Below are positions 5,507 through 5,658 of a DNA stretch of 5,658 bases, one piece after another. Origin of the DNA: Burkholderiales bacterium. Its GTDB lineage: Bacteria > Pseudomonadota > Gammaproteobacteria > Burkholderiales > SG8-41. Below the pieces are notes generated by a model. The model did no database searches, was not told the DNA's origin, and saw only the letters and a list, made by a program, of their open reading frames with translations. The stretch's first letter is position 1. Every line of letters starts with the position of its first letter. The stretch is from contig JAIESJ010000195.1 in assembly GCA_019746155.1 (NCBI GenBank), positions 1 through 5,658 on the forward strand, given 5' to 3'. Made by a program: the position numbers and the translations under genes.

Positions 5507-5658
5507 GGGGGAAGGTAAGAACAGTGCCAATGGTCTGGCACGGAAGGGATCCCCACCCCCATCCCTGCCTTCCCCCTGAGGGGGAAGGTAAGAACAGTGC
5601 CAAGGTCTGGCACGGAAGGGATCCCCACCCCCATCCCAACCTTCCCCCTGAGGGGGAA
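5478..5658 (+). repeat. Three tandem copies of the 72/73-bp two-hairpin repeat, running off the window
   Basis: Copies start at 5478, 5551 and 5623, giving spacings of 73 and 72. Each has the leader CCCCACCCCCATCCC and hairpin CCTTCCCCC-TGA-GGGGGAAGG (5495-5515, 5568-5588, and 5640 to the window end, cut two bases short). The two complete spacers read TAAGAACA, then GTGCCA-loop-TGGCAC (5524-5541 and 5597-5613), then GGAAGGGAT. The one-base period difference is a single loop base in the second hairpin (ATGGTC versus AGGTC). The first copy overlaps the transferase's 3' end and its hairpin loop is the stop codon. The near identity of these copies suggests recent tandem duplication. More copies may continue beyond the window. 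Confidence 0.9.

Noticed and set aside
4472..5530. Long open frame on the - strand (352 codons) opposite the transferase gene
   Set aside because: It is low-complexity, rich in Arg, Glu, Gln and His, has no recognisable domain, and mirrors a high-GC + strand gene with clear family motifs. It is a shadow frame.
4326..5658. CRISPR array
   Set aside because: The repeats are spaced at 72-73 bp, the spacers are nearly identical and themselves form hairpins, and no cas gene is present.

Overview
The window is GC-rich proteobacterial DNA, most likely betaproteobacterial or a related gammaproteobacterium. That placement is an inference from codon choice, the gene families and the C-rich dispersed hairpin repeats, not from any marker gene. 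All recognisable genes lie on the + strand. The theme is a surface-polysaccharide (O-antigen or exopolysaccharide) locus that has been rearranged.

Left part (1-3181): three glycosyltransferase genes in a row. The first is a GT4 enzyme whose first codons lie outside the window (1-1080). It overlaps a GT2 enzyme by 4 bases (1077-1907). After a 140-bp gap with a candidate promoter comes a second GT4 enzyme (2048-3181), of the type usually found next to UndPP-sugar initiating transferases.

Middle part (3178-3602): a decayed stretch. A GTG overlapping the stop of the second GT4 gene opens a short frame that ends just after a Rossmann GxxGxxG motif, which looks like the beheaded N-terminus of an NAD-dependent epimerase/reductase. 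In the same frame, directly after the stop, lies an internal piece of a different GT2 gene (LPS-core WaaE-like) that runs into an AT-rich patch. Behind this scar sits an intact Phd/YefM antitoxin plus VapC-type PIN toxin pair (3603-4237).

Right part (4238-5658): a membrane WecA/WbpL-type sugar-1-phosphate transferase gene (4505-5506), the enzyme that would start glycan assembly on undecaprenyl phosphate, bracketed by copies of a C-rich repeat. Two copies before the gene and three after it are spaced 72-73 bp apart. The unit carries a CCTTCCCCC-TGA-GGGGGAAGG hairpin, and three of the inter-hairpin segments carry a second hairpin whose arms differ in sequence but remain paired. The first downstream copy supplies the transferase's last nine codons and its stop.

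Reading the parts together: the initiating transferase would make the first lipid-linked sugar and the cytoplasmic glycosyltransferases would extend it. The sugar-modifying epimerase expected between the second GT4 gene and the initiating transferase is present only as a stub. No clearly new system is visible; the most unusual items are the two-hairpin repeat, its takeover of a gene's 3' end, and the composite pseudogene scar.
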